From Castanea sativa (taxonomy: Eukaryota > Streptophyta > Magnoliopsida > Fagales > Fagaceae), in NCBI RefSeq assembly GCF_040712315.1, contig NC_134018.1, forward strand, positions 41,665,335 to 41,729,334: a DNA stretch of 64,000 nt, written 5' to 3'. Positions within the stretch are counted from its first letter, which is position 1. Each line of letters begins with the position of its first letter. The notes beneath the pieces were generated by a model. That model made no database searches, had not been told where the DNA came from, and saw nothing but the letters and a program-made list of their open reading frames with translations. Of the stretch, positions 35,428 through 50,119 are shown piece after piece. A program made the position numbers and the translations under genes.

Positions 35428-38048
35428 GTTTATGTTTACTTCCCTTAGCAGAAGCTGCTGTACTATGTTCTCTACGCAGTTATGATACCTGTTCCTTAAA
35501 TGTTGGTATAGGGATAATTACGTCTTGCTTGTTTGGACCATTAAATTACAGCCACGAAGTGTTCAATATAGCATGGTCGCCACTCAGCAAATCTGGTGGC
35601 TAGTACAAGACTACGTGGAGCTCTACCAGACTATTATAGTTTGAGAGGAGCATTTGGTTTTGCCCTTGGGTCAGTCTCTGATTGATTACAGAAATATCTT
35701 TGATAGAATTCTAGTGCTTTAGGTAAATTCTTTTGATTCTATCTTAAGTTATTAGACTAAAAGTCATGTGGCTATAATGACCAATCCAGAATATAATATA
35801 TATATATATATATATATAACCTTCCTTAATATATCTTATTAGCACAATCAAGTGATTGAATCAAAGTAATTGTGACTCAATTTTGTCCTAAATTTATACT
35901 GTATTATTGTCTTCCTTTCATTTATTTTAGTTTGTTATTAAAAAGAATTAAAAATAAGGGGAGAGGACGAATTGGTTCCTCTTCAATTCAGTTTATGGAA
36001 CTTTTTGGTGTTTAGTACTATTAATCGTAGGTTAATCGGGTTGATTACAAAAATAAAGACACTTTTTCCAGAAAATGTTTTACACTTTTATTTGCGAAAT
36101 TTTTATTTTCTTTCTCACTATGATTTATGTGTAGAATCATTTTGGGGAAGTTTCATTTATTTTTCTTAAAACCCAAATCCTAAAGGGCCTTTTTACATTT
36201 TACCCAATATAAAAGGTGAAATTCAGTTTAAACCATAAAACAAGTTTATAAATAATAGAAGAGTGTTTGACTATACACCCAAACAAAACCATTTAAGAAA
36301 AAAAACAAAAAAATTCTAGAAACAAACATTCCCTTCTAGGACCTTAGACGCCATATTTTCACTAGATATCTCAAACTCCTAACTCATAATGTTTCTCAAA
36401 TTTCTGATCTCATTGAAATCCTTTCGATTTGACTACTTGATGTAATCAAAAGAAAAGCTTTTTGATGGTCTTTAATGTGTAGCTTTCAGTTTTGACAACA
36501 ATGAATGTTGTTTTGTTGGGCCAGCATTTCACTTTTAATTCAAGCAAGACTAACATAAAATTCGGTCCAGTTCTCTAGGAGCTTCAAAGGCTTGGTTTGG
36601 ATTGCAGGGTTCAGCGTTTTTTAACCTTTTTTTTTTTTTTTTTTTCACGCACGGATTTCAACCTAGGACAAGAATACTGTTCATCTACTGTATAGTACTG
36701 TTTATATACTGTTTTACACGATTTATTTACTGTTTATAGACGGTGCGTTTACTGTTTATATACTTTTCAGTCACTTCTTTATTAAAAATAAGTCTTACGG
36801 TACTATTTACACATTTAAAAATTATTTTGCTATAATATTTAAAAAGTGTCTAGGAGTGTTTATTTTTTTATTTTTTTAATGAATTGGAGGGTGTTTACTT
36901 GAGTTTTAAGTTAGTCTATGACTTTTATTATTTAATGTTGAAATTAGGACTCCAAAGGGTCCAAAGCTTAGAAGAATGATCAAAATTTATAAGTATAAAA
37001 TCTATATAATATGATCCATCACACTCAAAAGGAAATATTTTGACTAGTGGAAAATTGAATACTTCGGTTTATCTAAGACGTGAATGCCTAGAGTTCTTCT
37101 TCTAAATACGTAATTATCTTATAACTCTCACATGATGTAAACCTCTGCACATGACAAAAACATGATAGAGCACTAGGTTCTGAAGCAAAAGTTGGCAAAA
37201 CTAGTCCAATATGAGTTGTAAACAAAAGCAGCAAAACTAGTGTAACTCTCTTATATGCAAGGAAAAATAAATGATCAACTTGTCCACCCCCACCCCCTCA
37301 CTTAGCCACCCCTCCATCGCCCCCACTAACGTCTCCAATCTCTGGTCACCAACCATTATTGCCACCACCAATCGCCACTCACAATTTTTTTAATCTAATT
37401 TATAAAAAAAAAATTATATATATGCCTGAGAGATGAAAAAATGTGAGAAAGTAGTAAAAAATATGTTTTCATAACATTTTTAAGAACGCCATCAAATACT
37501 TGAACTTTTTTGAACTTTTTTTTTGTGACGATTATAATATTTTCCGTCAAACCGCTGGGTTCTACATGAACTACCTTTAAGTTCGTTTGGAATAGCCTAA
37601 ATTCATTGGTTTATTTCACTTAGAATATATATTGGATAAAACTACCACCATAACTAGGACAAAAAAGAAGGTAAATATTTAAGAAATTTTTACATAAATT
37701 GGCTTTAAAAAGGATGCCCTCTACATTCCATAGCCAAAAGCAATCTGGAGTTGGAAATCTTATTTACAAGAATTTCTAGTCAGCCTTTCATAGAATTTTT
37801 AAAATTTTATAGTAGCAATTTCATTTTTCCCTAGAGTTCAATGACTGCGATGGCAATTGAATCATCTATGAACCAGACTAACCACCCCCCCCCTCTTTCC
37901 CTTCGCTTAATTTCTATGAAGGTAGAGTTAATATTTCTAAAATCCTCATTAATCCGCACAATCACTGTATCACCTTACATTCACACCTCTTCCAGGTTTA
38001 TCTGTATGTGACATTAGCAAACAAAAGAAAGCTAGCTACATATGAGGC
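35428..38048. other. Intergenic region upstream of the plastid-protein gene, downstream of KUP2
   Basis: No gene supported. It contains the promoter of the plastid-protein gene, a TA microsatellite (35797-35818), a poly-T run near 36627-36645, repeated TACTGTTTATA motifs (about 36690-36765) that look like MITE debris, and the 3' UTR of KUP2 just below 38049. Confidence 0.5.
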
Positions 38049-41000
38049 CTACACTACATAAACCATGCCAACCTCAAGAAGAGACACTGTTGGCACCTTG
38101 AGTGCCACATCTGGCCCTCTGCAATTCCTCCTCAAGAAATTATATCCAAAGTCAATGGCCAGTCTCTTGAAGAGAGAAGAACCTTGCTTTGCTCGAACAT
38201 GGGAATGCCCCAGTATGAATGCAGTGCCTGCTTGTTGAGCTGCATAGAGATATGCAAGCTCTTCTTGCAATTGTGCATCCACTTCAGTTTGTGCATTGAT
38301 TTCAGACTCGTCGTCAATGGCAAACCTCACTCTTTTACCTACTGGTTCCAACTCAATAACATCTCTAACACTTTCTACGGTTGGGAACTCAATGGACACA
38401 CTTTCTGGCTGCACATTCTCCTCAATCTCATAAGCTGGTGGCCCAGAGAATGCCACAGTTCCAATCACAGCTAATTTACTCTCACTGGATGATTCATTTG
38501 ATCTTGATGCATCATCCTCATTGCAAGAATTAGTCCAATTTGTTCGGTGCCAATCATAGCGAATAAAATCAGCTAGTCTCTCAACTAGCTCAGTTTCAAA
38601 GGAATGGACATCCTGATGAACATCACGATATCCATACCGGACAATACACCTATAGGACCTATGAGCCGTAGGACCAACACGGCCAACAAGATACCGCTCA
38701 GCAGGGGGCACATGTGGGACAGGAACTGATTTTACACACACAAAGATGAGTATACGGTGGAAGGCAGGGAGGTTAGTCACAAAGCGTGAGAAGTTAGCTG
38801 GAATACCAGAGGTGAGATCACTGAATACTAGACCAATTCCCGGAACCCGAGCAATTCCTAAGCTTGGTCCTAAGGCTAAAAGCCACTCTAATGAAACCTT
38901 GTTGTGAAGGTCATATTCGTATTTCTTGATGGTTGCATAGTGCCAAACAAACATGACAGTCATGAGGATCAGGGCTAGAAGGATGGGAAGCCAGGCACCC
39001 TCTTTGAACTTGGTGAGTGAAGCTGAGAAGTAGAGTAATTCAATAGAGCCAAAGAAGAGCAGGAAGGTGATAGCTATAATAGGGGGCTTTTGCCAACAAA
39101 TGATGATAACCAAGGATGTGAGGCATGTAGTCACTAACATCACAGTCATCACTGCTAACCCTGCAACAAACAAGAAAAAAAAAATTGTCACTCTTATAAT
39201 TGGAAGTAATTTAAATTAACCCATCCCTTCCTTTTAACCCAAAAACACTACAAACATCTTCTCAATAACTATATATCATCCGAGTAAATGAAAAGCTAAT
39301 TGATCTTTTGCACAAGGTTGAAGACTAAAGTGATGAATTTGAAAGTCATAAATGTGATAAAATGGTTTCCCCAGAAGATCTCAGCAGAAGTTGTCAATGA
39401 TCCTTATAAAGAAGATGACCTTTCAACAATTCTCTCTGATGGTTCTGAGGGTTTTCATGATTTAGTTCAGGCTTAAGCTTAGGTAGAAATTTATAGAATT
39501 TGATGATAAGTTTTCTGTTATGATCCTGGCAAAAAAGATATAAAAGCATAACTTACCAGATGCATTCCCCATGTGTTTTGTGTCTCTGAATCCTATGGTC
39601 ACAGCAATGCAGAGGATCATGAGCATCCAGTTGATCTCAGGGATATAAATTTGGCCATGTATCTTGTCAGAGGTGTGAATGACCTTGACTCTTGGGAAGC
39701 AACCAAGTGATTGGCTTTGGTTTATGATAGAGAATGTTCCACTTATGATTGCCTGGCTTCCAACAACAGAAGCAAGAATGGCAACTACAAGCACTGGCCA
39801 CCTCACAGGTGCTGCACCCAAAAACTTTAAACCATTAAGCCTTCCATAATAAGTAAAAATCCTAGCCAAGTACATGATTTTGGGTTGTTCATAAATAACA
39901 TAAAATGGACTTGTATGCAGGTTTAATTGCCTATCCCATTACATGTGTTAACATACAGGCCCAACGGGCTTTAGGCCTATTGTGCTTTACTAACTTGTAT
40001 TGCACTCCTATTGCTTGTACAGTACCCATAGCTTTGCCTATATAAAGGCAGTCCCTTGTACAATATTTTACGCAATTCAATACCATAGACTTTCAATTTT
40101 TAACACCATGCATAATAAAATGCATGAATGATTGAGGTATACCTGGAACTGAGACATAAAAACTGATCACGTGGCTGGAGTGGTGATGGTGTGACAAGTA
40201 AGCAGCTTGACCCATATAAGCCAGTATAAGTGCTGGATAAACCAGAAAGGTAAAAGCAATCTGCAATAAGAAGAGTAGTTAAACTCCACTCATTCATAGG
40301 CAAGTCAGACATTTCCATGGGTGGACACTGGACAACACTACTAAAACCAAAGCTTGAAAGGATAAGTTTTTCACCAAAAAAAGAAGTCAGAGCTACCTGA
40401 ATTGCAGTGTATGAGAAATGGCCAAGATCAGCAAACATTGCCTCTGACCCTGCATAATGTCATGTATACTTCTAGCTTAGCTACACATGGTAAATTAGAT
40501 TGCACCTCAAGTTGGAACCAGTTTTTATAAATAACAAACAAATTAGTTACACCTGAGAATTTCTACCTTAAACATCACTGAGGTTTCAGACAAAAATATA
40601 TCTACACCTAAAATTGCTTATATTTTGCCAGGGAAGAGAAGGGAAGTTTTTAGTGTTACTTGGCATGTTTCTCTGTTGAGTGTTGACATGTCAATTTCAG
40701 ATTTTTAGGCTTTCAGAGGCTGATAGTTGGAGGCCTTAACAGAGTTCATACCATAGCCATCATCTAGAACTCATAAAATATGCAAGGGGGGATGGGGGGA
40801 AGCACTAGAAGACATGTGAATTTACCATGTGTTTGTGTTTTCAAATTTACCTGTGATGCACAACAATGTTCCACCCAAAGACATCCATCCACTTATCCTT
40901 GTCTTCTTCAAGAATATGAACATGTAATATGGGGAAAGAGCTTTGTAGACATGCGGATTCCAGTGAATTATATTGTATAAGCCAAGGGCACTGATGCATA

Positions 41001-43138
41001 GTAGCCATGTCAACACAATTGGTGCAAAGAAAAACCCAACACGATGTGTGCCGTAGTGTTGAAGCGCAAATAGACACAATAGTATGAAGCAAGTAATTGG
41101 AACCACTGCATCTGCAAATGGCAGCAAAGTATAAATGTACAAGATAAAATAGATCATGTAAAACACACAATTTACTTACTGTTACAATTTAACATAGTAA
41201 AATCTAATGCCATATAAACCAAAACAGTATCTCAGTCACCACAATCATATTATACTTTGGGACATCCAAGGTATGAAATGAAAAATATAAAACATACTGA
41301 ATAGGGGAGAATGAATGATGGTTTATAAGTGCCTTTGTTATCCCTGGAGTTATAGTACTCATACTAGAGTGAGTTTAGGACTTACGCTTATGGGCCTCAT
41401 CCTCTTCAATACACAAGACTACCACTTTTGCAGGCTTTGGGAGAGATAATTGGTAGATTACAAGTAGGATTCAACGAGACAAAACACTGCTAGGGCAGAG
41501 GGCACTTACCATTGCATCAAGATCCAACCAATATATTGCTTAATGCACTTACATACCTAAAAAGAAATTATTCAAACAATAACATTTTTTTCTCACTTAG
41601 TGCAGAAAACAAACCCGAATTCCACATAAAATATTCCCTTTTATTCTCAGATACAAACATCAGCATGTTATGGGCATACTTATAACAAACATTTTATCCT
41701 CTTTTGATTTGAACAGCATTATATTGTAAATTATATCCATAGATAACCACTTTACATTTTTCAAGTCTCAAACCTTTGTCAATCTCATTGTGGAGTAGTT
41801 TATCCATATCTCCTTCTATAGAAAAATAAAAGTAGGTAGGACCATTAGAGGGGCAGGACATGATCATTTTACACAAATTAAGCAATTTGGACGGCCCTCC
41901 ACCTCAGGCCAAATAGCTATTGTTCACTAGGTCAAAATGACGAAGTGGAACCCTATATCCAATTATCACTTTCAAAGATCAAAAACAGAAGGCTACTGAT
42001 TGATTAAATAATATTATCTCAACCAAAAAAAATTGCAGACACGAGTATAATCAAATACAAAGTAATAATGCTATAAAACTATAAAAGCAGATTCTCATAT
42101 AACACCCTGAAGGATTAAATATGATTGAAACAAGCAGAATTAGATATGCAAGAGAGTACAGGCTCATAAGCTTACACTGGTGGTGTTCCTTGGACATGGA
42201 TAACTCAAGGCCAGAAACCGCAGAGAAAACTACATCAAATTGAAATTAGATAGTCAGCAAACCCCCCAAAAAAAAAAAAAAAACTATAATTAAATATTAT
42301 CAGCACATTTATAACCAGAAAGTCTACCTGAAATGGCTGGAGTGAGCACTCCATCTCCAATTACCATACAAGTCCCAAGAAGAACCAAAATTAGCAAAGC
42401 AGTGTGCAACCATCTGTACTTCTCAAGCACAAATTTCACCCTTGAACTGTTTTTCTTCTCTGGAGGCTGTTCCAGTTTATATGTAGAGAGTGCTTCATCT
42501 GCAACCTGTCTATTGGGTAGAAGGCTCACTCTGGCGTGCCTACATATCAATGAATAAAGGGCAAAAGTACCACCTGCAAAATTATTGTTCATGCATAAGT
42601 TACAAGTGACAACCTAAAGACTGGATGATATAGACATGGCTCATTTGTTATTGTACTTACCCTCTCCATTGTCATCAGCTCGAAGTACTATAAAGACATA
42701 CTTGAATAGAGGGATTAGAGTAAGAGTCCAAAAAACAAAAGAAAGAACACCAAAAATCTCTTCATTGGAATCTGAATGCTGAATATCTTCTGCAAATGTG
42801 CTTTTGTAGACATATAAAGGGGAAATGCTCAGGTCCCCATATACTACACCAAGGCTTTGGTAGGATAAGAGGAGGACTGTCTTCCAAGATTCCTTCTGAA
42901 ATGCATTAAGCCACCAACATTGCATGAATTCAGTCAATTAAAGTAGTATATTATATAGCTACTGACTGTTTTTATGAACAAAAATTTCTACCAATAATTT
43001 TTGCCAAACTCTATTTGCCCCAGAAGAAGAAGAGAGGAACAAAGCCAGGGCAAAAAGGAGACACAAATTACACCAATACAAGCAACAAACTGCACAAACC
43101 TTTGGAGTTTTCCAACACTTGCTATAATCAAGATCCAT
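38049..43138 (-). CDS. KUP2: KT/HAK/KUP potassium transporter, KUP2-like
   Basis: Nine coding exons in transcript order: 43100-43138, 42661-42895, 42328-42573, 42176-42229, 40851-41111, 40397-40449, 40143-40260, 39557-39811, 38049-39160. All are GT..AG. The frame is 2373 bases and 790 aa (Arabidopsis KUP2 has 794). Exon 1 encodes only 13 residues ([13 protein letters not shown]). The family signature [14 protein letters not shown] is at residues 29-42. About a dozen hydrophobic segments follow in the first ~500 residues, with family blocks such as [16 protein letters not shown] and [16 protein letters not shown]. The long cytosolic C-terminus carries [12 protein letters not shown] and ends [12 protein letters not shown]. 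It should be a proton-coupled K+ transporter of the plasma membrane or tonoplast. In Arabidopsis, KUP2 (SHY3) mutants have reduced cell expansion. Gene order next to ETG1 supports orthology with At2g40540. Confidence 0.96.
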
Positions 43139-43186
43139 TTTTTGTCACCCCTCAAGTTATGATGTTGAGCAAAGTCACCTGCAGAT
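43139..43186 (-). other. Likely 5' UTR segment of KUP2 behind an intron acceptor
   Basis: On the minus strand a pyrimidine tract ending AAGTGCAG gives a strong acceptor, so the leader exon would begin at 43186. This fits a 5' UTR intron, common in this gene family. A possible donor (GTAAGTTTTC, minus strand, near 44366) is a guess. Confidence 0.45.
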
Positions 43187-45090
43187 CTGCACTTAAAAAA
43201 AAGAAGCTGAAGTGGCACTCTCAAATAGAATCAACTTTTTTCTAGAAAACAAAATAGAGGAATTTCAAGATGACCATTCCAATGACACTCATCAAGCTCT
43301 CTACATTTAATGGGCAAAACGAAGATAGAATGACACATTCACCCACTTTTCAATGAACCCACTTCTTATCACACACGAGTCTTTATCATAGAAAATAGAG
43401 CACAATATTCACCATTCACTAGAACCCAGGAAAAACAGCAAGATAACTCAAGGACTTAACTTACCCCTACAACTAGTGGTGAAATTGTAAATTTTCAAAT
43501 GATTGAAGCTCAACCACACTGAATTATTTAGAAAACATAAATGTAGAAGGGCCCTCATTAATTTGCCCGGCAGTTTTGTTTTTTATTTTACCTATTTTTT
43601 GTCGCCTTATCACCTCTTTTTGGTTGATGAAAAGGGAAAGTAACGAAGTACCTAATCCCTCACCTTCATCGAGACGACTAGTCCAGCACGAAAGTTTGAA
43701 ACTTGTCCAAAGTTTTAACTCATATAAAGGACAAAGATGCTAAAAAAACAGGAAAACTCTAATGAACAGTTTTATATGCATATTAATAAAGTTCCCTCTT
43801 AACCAAAAAATATATATAAAAATAAAGGTTTTATATGCATATAAACAGAAGAGTTTCAGTTCTCACACGGAAAATAAACCGAACGGTTCTGAGTTAATTG
43901 ATGACAATGAAAAGGCACATTCACGTGATTCAACGACAGTTACATGAGCAAAACAATCACACCAACTACAACTCTACTAGTGCGCCCCCCCCCCCCCCCC
44001 CCCCAAAAATAAAGCTGGTTTCGATGACCGTTTATCTTTTATCATACCCACCCTCTCTCTCACGCACACACACATGAACAAGTTTACAACTTTTCCTAAT
44101 TTAATAGTTTTATTAGGCAGCATTCTGTGGATGAAAGATGATACATCACTTTCCACATACCCACCAAACTTCATTCTCTTTCCTCTAAAGCTTCTTGGGT
44201 GGAAAAAAAAAAAAAAAATCAAATCAAATTTTGGCAACTGGGGTAAAATGAGATTCAAGTAACTTAAAGAAGTGGTTAAAGCCTTAAAGGTGGGGAAAAA
44301 AACAGCTTCATGAAACGCGCTAAAGTCTAAAAGAGAGCAAAATCATATGTTTCTTTGAAAACTTACCAAAGTTTATTTTGTCTGAAATGGTGTGAATGAA
44401 GAATAAGATTTGGTCCATAAAAAAGAAAAAAAAAAAGATTAGGTCCATAAAAACTAAAAAAAAAAGTAGGACTATCTTACAGACAAAACCATGTGAATCA
44501 CAAAAGGCCATGAGAGCTGAACATGTTGCCATACCAAAATGTAGTGAGCACCAGAGCCCTTTTATCACAACATATGCATTAAAATCTCTCTAAGCTTATT
44601 AAGCCCTGCCCCTTCCACTGCCTCTGCCAGTGGCCTACCCTTTCTGACCCACTTTGTCCTTTTTAGCTTTTCGGCTCCACTCCATTATCATCTCTTTTCA
44701 TCATGTCGATCAGAGCTAGATGATAGTGGAGTGACGTTCAATTTTTCACATTTATCTGGAAGAATCCCAATCACGTTATTATAGCAAACTCTATAGTAGT
44801 ATAGCCCTTGTATTAATTTAGTTATAAGAACAATATTTGTATTTTTTAAAAATACATATAGATAAAAAAGTGTGTGAAAATCATATAATGTTATTTAAAT
44901 ATTAAAAATTGTTGTTCAAAACACCCTACCAACATACCCTATTCCTTCCATTTCCGCCTTACATTTTGAAGCACCAACCAAGTCAATCTAAAAAAAGAAG
45001 AAAAAAGAAGTCCATCATAAAAAAAATTAACAGTTTCTTTCCTCAAATAACAATCTAATACCAAAGTAACGTAACTATGATTATATTCTT

Positions 45091-45126
<36 letters not shown>

Positions 45127-45376
45127 TCAACAAATCTGTAAAAAAAAATTAAAAATTAAAAATCAAAGTTTGTTTATAATATAAAATTTGATAATTATGA
45201 TAGTTATCAATGGACATTTATTTTGATTGTATTTTTATATGAAATACTAAATATGAAATTTGATAATTATGATATTATTAATTGGTATTTATTATTATTA
45301 TGCTTTTATATGAAACTATTTAATAAATAATTATGGTTTTTTAATACATATTTTTTAACAATTATGTTTGTAAGAA

Positions 45377-45458
45377 AATTCTTAGGTACTCCCAGAGCAC
45401 GGAGAAATTGTGAGAGGAAAGAGCATCATTCACCGTGTTCCGGGAGTACCTAAGAATT
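45377..45458. repeat. 82-bp foldback element
   Basis: Arms AATTCTTAGGTACTCCC and GGGAGTACCTAAGAATT are perfect inverted repeats. They continue imperfectly with AGAGCACGG / CCGTGTTCC around a ~30-base loop. Confidence 0.8.
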
Positions 45459-45490
45459 ATTCGTATTTGTATATTAGACGATTTTTTTAT

Positions 45491-45854
45491 GGGTAAATTA
45501 CAATTTACCCACCTGTTGTTTGGCTGAAATTTAAGTTTCCAACTTGTGGTTTAAAATTTGATATTTTACCCACATGAGATTTGACTAAAATTTAAGTTGT
45601 CTACCTGCATCTTAAAATTCTACGATGCAAGTGTTCCGATGGATAGCTTTTTTTTTTTTTTTCTTATTTGATCTTGTATTTTTTATGTTTTTGGTATTTT
45701 CGAAAGAGAGACATAAAAGTAGAGAAAAATTACATATTTAGGTTATAGAAATCTAATTGAGCTAATCTCAAATGGATAAAGTGTCAAATCTCAAACCATA
45801 GGTAGGTAACTTAAATTTTGGTCAAACCATATATGGGTAAATTATAATTTTCCC
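45491..45854. mobile_element. TIR element with GGGTAAATTACAATTTACCC end
   Basis: Left end GGGTAAATTACAATTTACCC and right end GGGTAAATTATAATTTTCCC are self-inverted. Matching inner arms contain GACTAAAATTTAAGTTG and its complement. Related short elements are common in dicot genomes. Confidence 0.65.
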
Positions 45855-46523
45855 TAATTTAGGGATTAAATTTAGAATAGAATTTAAGTCCAAGTAAAAA
45901 CATATATTAAAATATTGACATGTAAAATCTTGATGATACAAAATTTTATGTGGCAAAATATTATGAGATCAATCAAAAGTCCAATATTTTCGGTTATATA
46001 TATTATTATAGATTATAAATATGAAAAGAATTACACAAATAAAGGGTACTAATAAAGTAAGGATATAAGTGGGTTTTTGTTAGCTCAATATGTAAAATCT
46101 TTTATTCTTGAATAAGAGATTTAAAGTTTAGTCTCTACCTATAATTAATTGGTATTTTGTTCCGATAATAAAGAACAATCATTAGGAGTGGACGTCATAA
46201 CACAACTATTCTTGAAAATTTAAGACTCAATGAGAATATGACAATTAATTAATATCTTTAAATATGTATTTTTATAAATATTTTTTTTGTATATTGTAAG
46301 TTTCAAAATAAATAATTTAAAAAACATTCATAAAATTAAAAAAAAAATTATGTTTTGTAAATGAATAGATTGTTTCCTCCTATTACACACATGCTGGATG
46401 TTTTGACATGTTCAATATGGACACACCACAAATTTTGAAGTGTCCATTCTTCTTAGATGGTATGACATTCTTATGATATTACTACACAAGTATAAGTTTA
46501 TTTCATAGTTCTATTTATACAAG

Positions 46524-48472
46524 TGTTGAGGACCAAAATTTCACAAGAAATCTCATTCCATGAAAAGTGAGGAAAGACCATGGGTCTTAACAAAGAAGGC
46601 CCAATTCATGAAGCTAAGAAGGACCATGAAGACCCAAAATCCCAAAAAGAAGAAAATAGAAAGAAATAATAATAATAAAAAAGAAAAAAAGAAGAGGATC
46701 TCGGGCAAGGATCTCGGGCAAACCAGAGGACATGCAGCAAGGATCTCACTTAGGCCAGGGTATATGCAGCAAGAAGAATCAATATCAAGGCCCTATGTAT
46801 GTTCAGATTTCCAGCAAAAAAAAAAAAAGCCATTAAAAATCCAGTAAAAAACCAGGTATTATCTTTGTAACCCCTAGTTCAAGCCTGTGGGATCTCGAGT
46901 GGATAGTAAGGGAGGAATGGTTTAGGTGATAGGGAAGTGATTTCTGGTGAAAGGATAATCTCAAAACTTTCCCTTGGTTCATATATTTGCTTGGAATGCA
47001 TGAACCAATGGAAAGCTCAGTTCCCCCATGTGCATGACACCTCCCCACATTCCTTTCAATTGTCACTTTCAACCAAAGCTGTCATCCATTGTATTGAGCA
47101 GCCTACCCCCTCTTTTGACTTTCCAAGAAGGAATCTTCCATTTGTAACTAAAACCAAATGCCACTTTTGAGTTATAATTACCTAAATAAGTTAAACCTCT
47201 GCCCAATGCACCTTTTCAGATCACAGAGGACATAGTTTTACCCAGTAGACCTGGGGCGTCCTCGCCTAGGGTACCAGACCAGGTCTGCTATAAAAAGAAC
47301 ACAAGGCATAGCAGAACTGAGGGGATTTGGATGGGAGAAAAATGGGGATTTAGGAGAAGAGTTCAGAGGTTCAAAACACATTTTCTTAAAGCTTTAAAAG
47401 CCCAGCAAGGAAGAGAAAGAAATAAAACAAAAATAAGAGAGCCAAGGTGGAGGAATTTGTCCTATATCCTTAAGATTATTCAAAATACCACTTAGCCTCC
47501 AAAGAAACAAATGTCAAAACATGCACACATCAGACATCACTCTCTCCCACAAAAATTCTCCTCACCTAACTATCTTGGAAGGCAATGCCCAAGCAAAGCC
47601 ATTTGGATTTGAGTTCCAAATCCTACAAGTCTTGTGCAAAAGCATTAAGTTTGTGAGAATTGAGGCCAGGATCCTCATGGTTGAATCAATCTCATGAAAT
47701 TCATTTATATATATATGTTTATGTATTAAAATGTATATCATAATCTAAGAAACTAACAATTATTTGAAGATATGTGTATTGTGTAGTGTATTTTTTATGT
47801 AGGACCTATAGAAGTAAAGAGAAAGGAAAAAAAAACTCCATTGCATAATAAGCATAGAGAAAAATCATATAGATCAGAGAATTAGCATTCTAGGATTACA
47901 GGCTTTATAGGTCAGGGATACCACGACCAATACGTTCGGGATACCATGACAGTACGTCTGGGGTACCACGTAAAGAAACTCTTTTAAGTGTTCACATAGT
48001 AAAAGGCATGAAGAAAGATCGTATTGCATAATAAGCATGGAGAAAGATTGTATAGTTTAGAGAATTAGCATTGTGGGCTTTTACAGGCCTAGTATCCCTA
48101 GGAACCACGACTTCACGCCCAGGGTACCAAGTAAAGGAACTCTTTTAAATGTTTGTACAATAAAAGATAAACCTCAAATACTCTATTTTAATCTCCTTCT
48201 CATTGTGAATATTAGGAATATTTATTTTATTTATTTTGTAAGAGTAAAGGGTTATTTTATGGCACTAAAACACTTATAATGGTATTTTATTACTTAGGAG
48301 GAATCACATTTTTTTGCCTTGAGGAGATTTATGTGACTTGCGCACAACTTGGTTCGTAAACAGCCCCCATTTAGCTGTGGTGAACCAAACTCAATCCACC
48401 AAACAACAAATAAAAGGTCCTAGATCCTTGTTTCTACTTAGACCTGGTACCGTTCAAAAAAGAACCCTCACA
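46524..48472 (+). mobile_element. Solo-LTR-like element, family 1 (1949 bp)
   Basis: It starts TGTTGAGGACC and ends AACCCTCACA. Perfect 5-bp duplications ACAAG lie at 46519-46523 and 48473-48477. It has a promoter-like CTATAAAAAG near 47288 and a 183-base tandem duplication (anchors TTGCATAATAAGCAT at 47841 and 48024). No gag/pol coding sequence is seen. A shorter relative lies in opposite orientation at 52926-54298. Confidence 0.75.
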
Positions 48473-50028
48473 ACAAGTTACCAATATTAGTACTTCCTTG
48501 CTTGGACTTTTGAATTAATGAATGTTTTCAGATATACTTGAATATGTGAACATGAGGAAGTTCAACCTCAACATGTATCTAGTGATCAATCCTCTGACCC
48601 CTTGATAAGCTCTAAGATATAATCATATACGTAAGCGTGAAGATCTGAGAGTGAGAATGAGCATGAGCCTGCTTTTTTAACCTTTTTGTTTTTTTTAGAT
48701 ATACTATAGTTTAAGAGTTAAAGACAGTGGGGAGAGTGATAATTTTGGCTTTTTTTTTTTTTTTTTTTTGCTGAATGATAATTTTGGCTGTATTTTGTAG
48801 CAGATTAAATGAACGGTTCAGAGAATGACTAATAGTCCCCCACGTAACCGACAACACTGGATGTCCTAAGCAAAAAACATTACATGAATTTACTAAATAT
48901 TGAACAACAAAGGAAGGAGCAAGAGGATAAGTGAAGGATTTTGATTCCTTGTGTAAAACGCAAGACATATAATTCACATTCACATGAGAGGGAATATCGC
49001 ACTTTAAAATATTTATTGTCTTTTCTAATTTTTTTTTTCTTCTGATTGAATTTTTTTTTTTTTTTTTGAAACCTGATTGAATATTTTTTAATGTTTTATG
49101 ACAATCACAACTTTTTATCTTTAATCTTTAATCTTTGTTTGTTATAACTTATTTTCATTGATATAGTAGACTTCAAAAATAACTTAAGCAAAAAGTACAA
49201 TATATATATATATATTTATATATTTATTTTTTACTTTTATGCTTTCCTAATTAATGATGGTAAATTGAGAATGAATCGGAAAAATATGCTTGATTATTAT
49301 TTATTAAAAAAACTTGGACCATATATCCTTTGTGTCATTGCCATTCATTCACTTTATGTGCCATGCCTAAAAACCAACCACATAAATAGAGTATAGTTTG
49401 CGTAAATAATCAATTATGTGTCCTAGACTAGACTGGCCACGACAATTTGTCATCATTTGTGGATCAAAATCCTCTTCTCTTTTTTCTTTTTTCTTTTTTT
49501 CAACAGAAAATCCTGTGTCTTTTTAGTATCACCGTTTGAAGGGAATAATTAATGAGAGAAAAAAAAGAAAAAGAAAGAAAGAAGAGACACGTGGTTGGTT
49601 TGTAGGCTTTAGAACATAAAGGAAGTGCACGGCAATGTGACAGAGGATTTCACTCATTTATTATCTTACCTAACCTTAAGTATTGTACCCCCAAAAAAAA
49701 AAAAAAAAATCCCAGCTTAAGCACTAAGCCTATCATATGGGCTAGTTTCCACTCTAATGATTTCGCCTAAAACTAGTTTAGTCATTAGTGGGACTGCTAT
49801 TTGAAGGAAGAGAAAATAATAATATCATATTATATAGTTTACTATGAGTAAGTCGTAGAATTTTGTTACCCCATAATTGGGACTAAGATTCACCCACTAA
49901 CTATATAATAATTATTTATTGGGAAGAACAAGAAGTTCAATCTTATTACTATGCAAAACCAAAACCACCAAAAATTTATAATTATTAGGCATAAAACTTA
50001 GTCATCAGTCATCACCCTATCTTCTTCT

Positions 50029-50059
<31 letters not shown>

Positions 50060-50083
50060 GGTCATCACCCTATCTTAATCTTA
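48473..50083. other. Intergenic, no gene seen
   Basis: AT-rich sequence with several poly-T/poly-A runs (for example 48751-48769, 49686-49709, 50029-50054). Nothing coding recognised. Confidence 0.5.
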
Positions 50084-50119
50084 TGTGGCGTTTGGTACGG
50101 GGGAATCCACATTACTCTT

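Larger units (their letters stand above)
43187..46523. other. Non-coding region upstream of KUP2
   Basis: No coding gene recognised. It probably includes the KUP2 5' UTR intron and promoter, plus a poly-C run (43984-44004), a TA microsatellite (about 45094-45122), a small foldback (45377-45458) and a TIR element (45491-45854). Confidence 0.5.
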
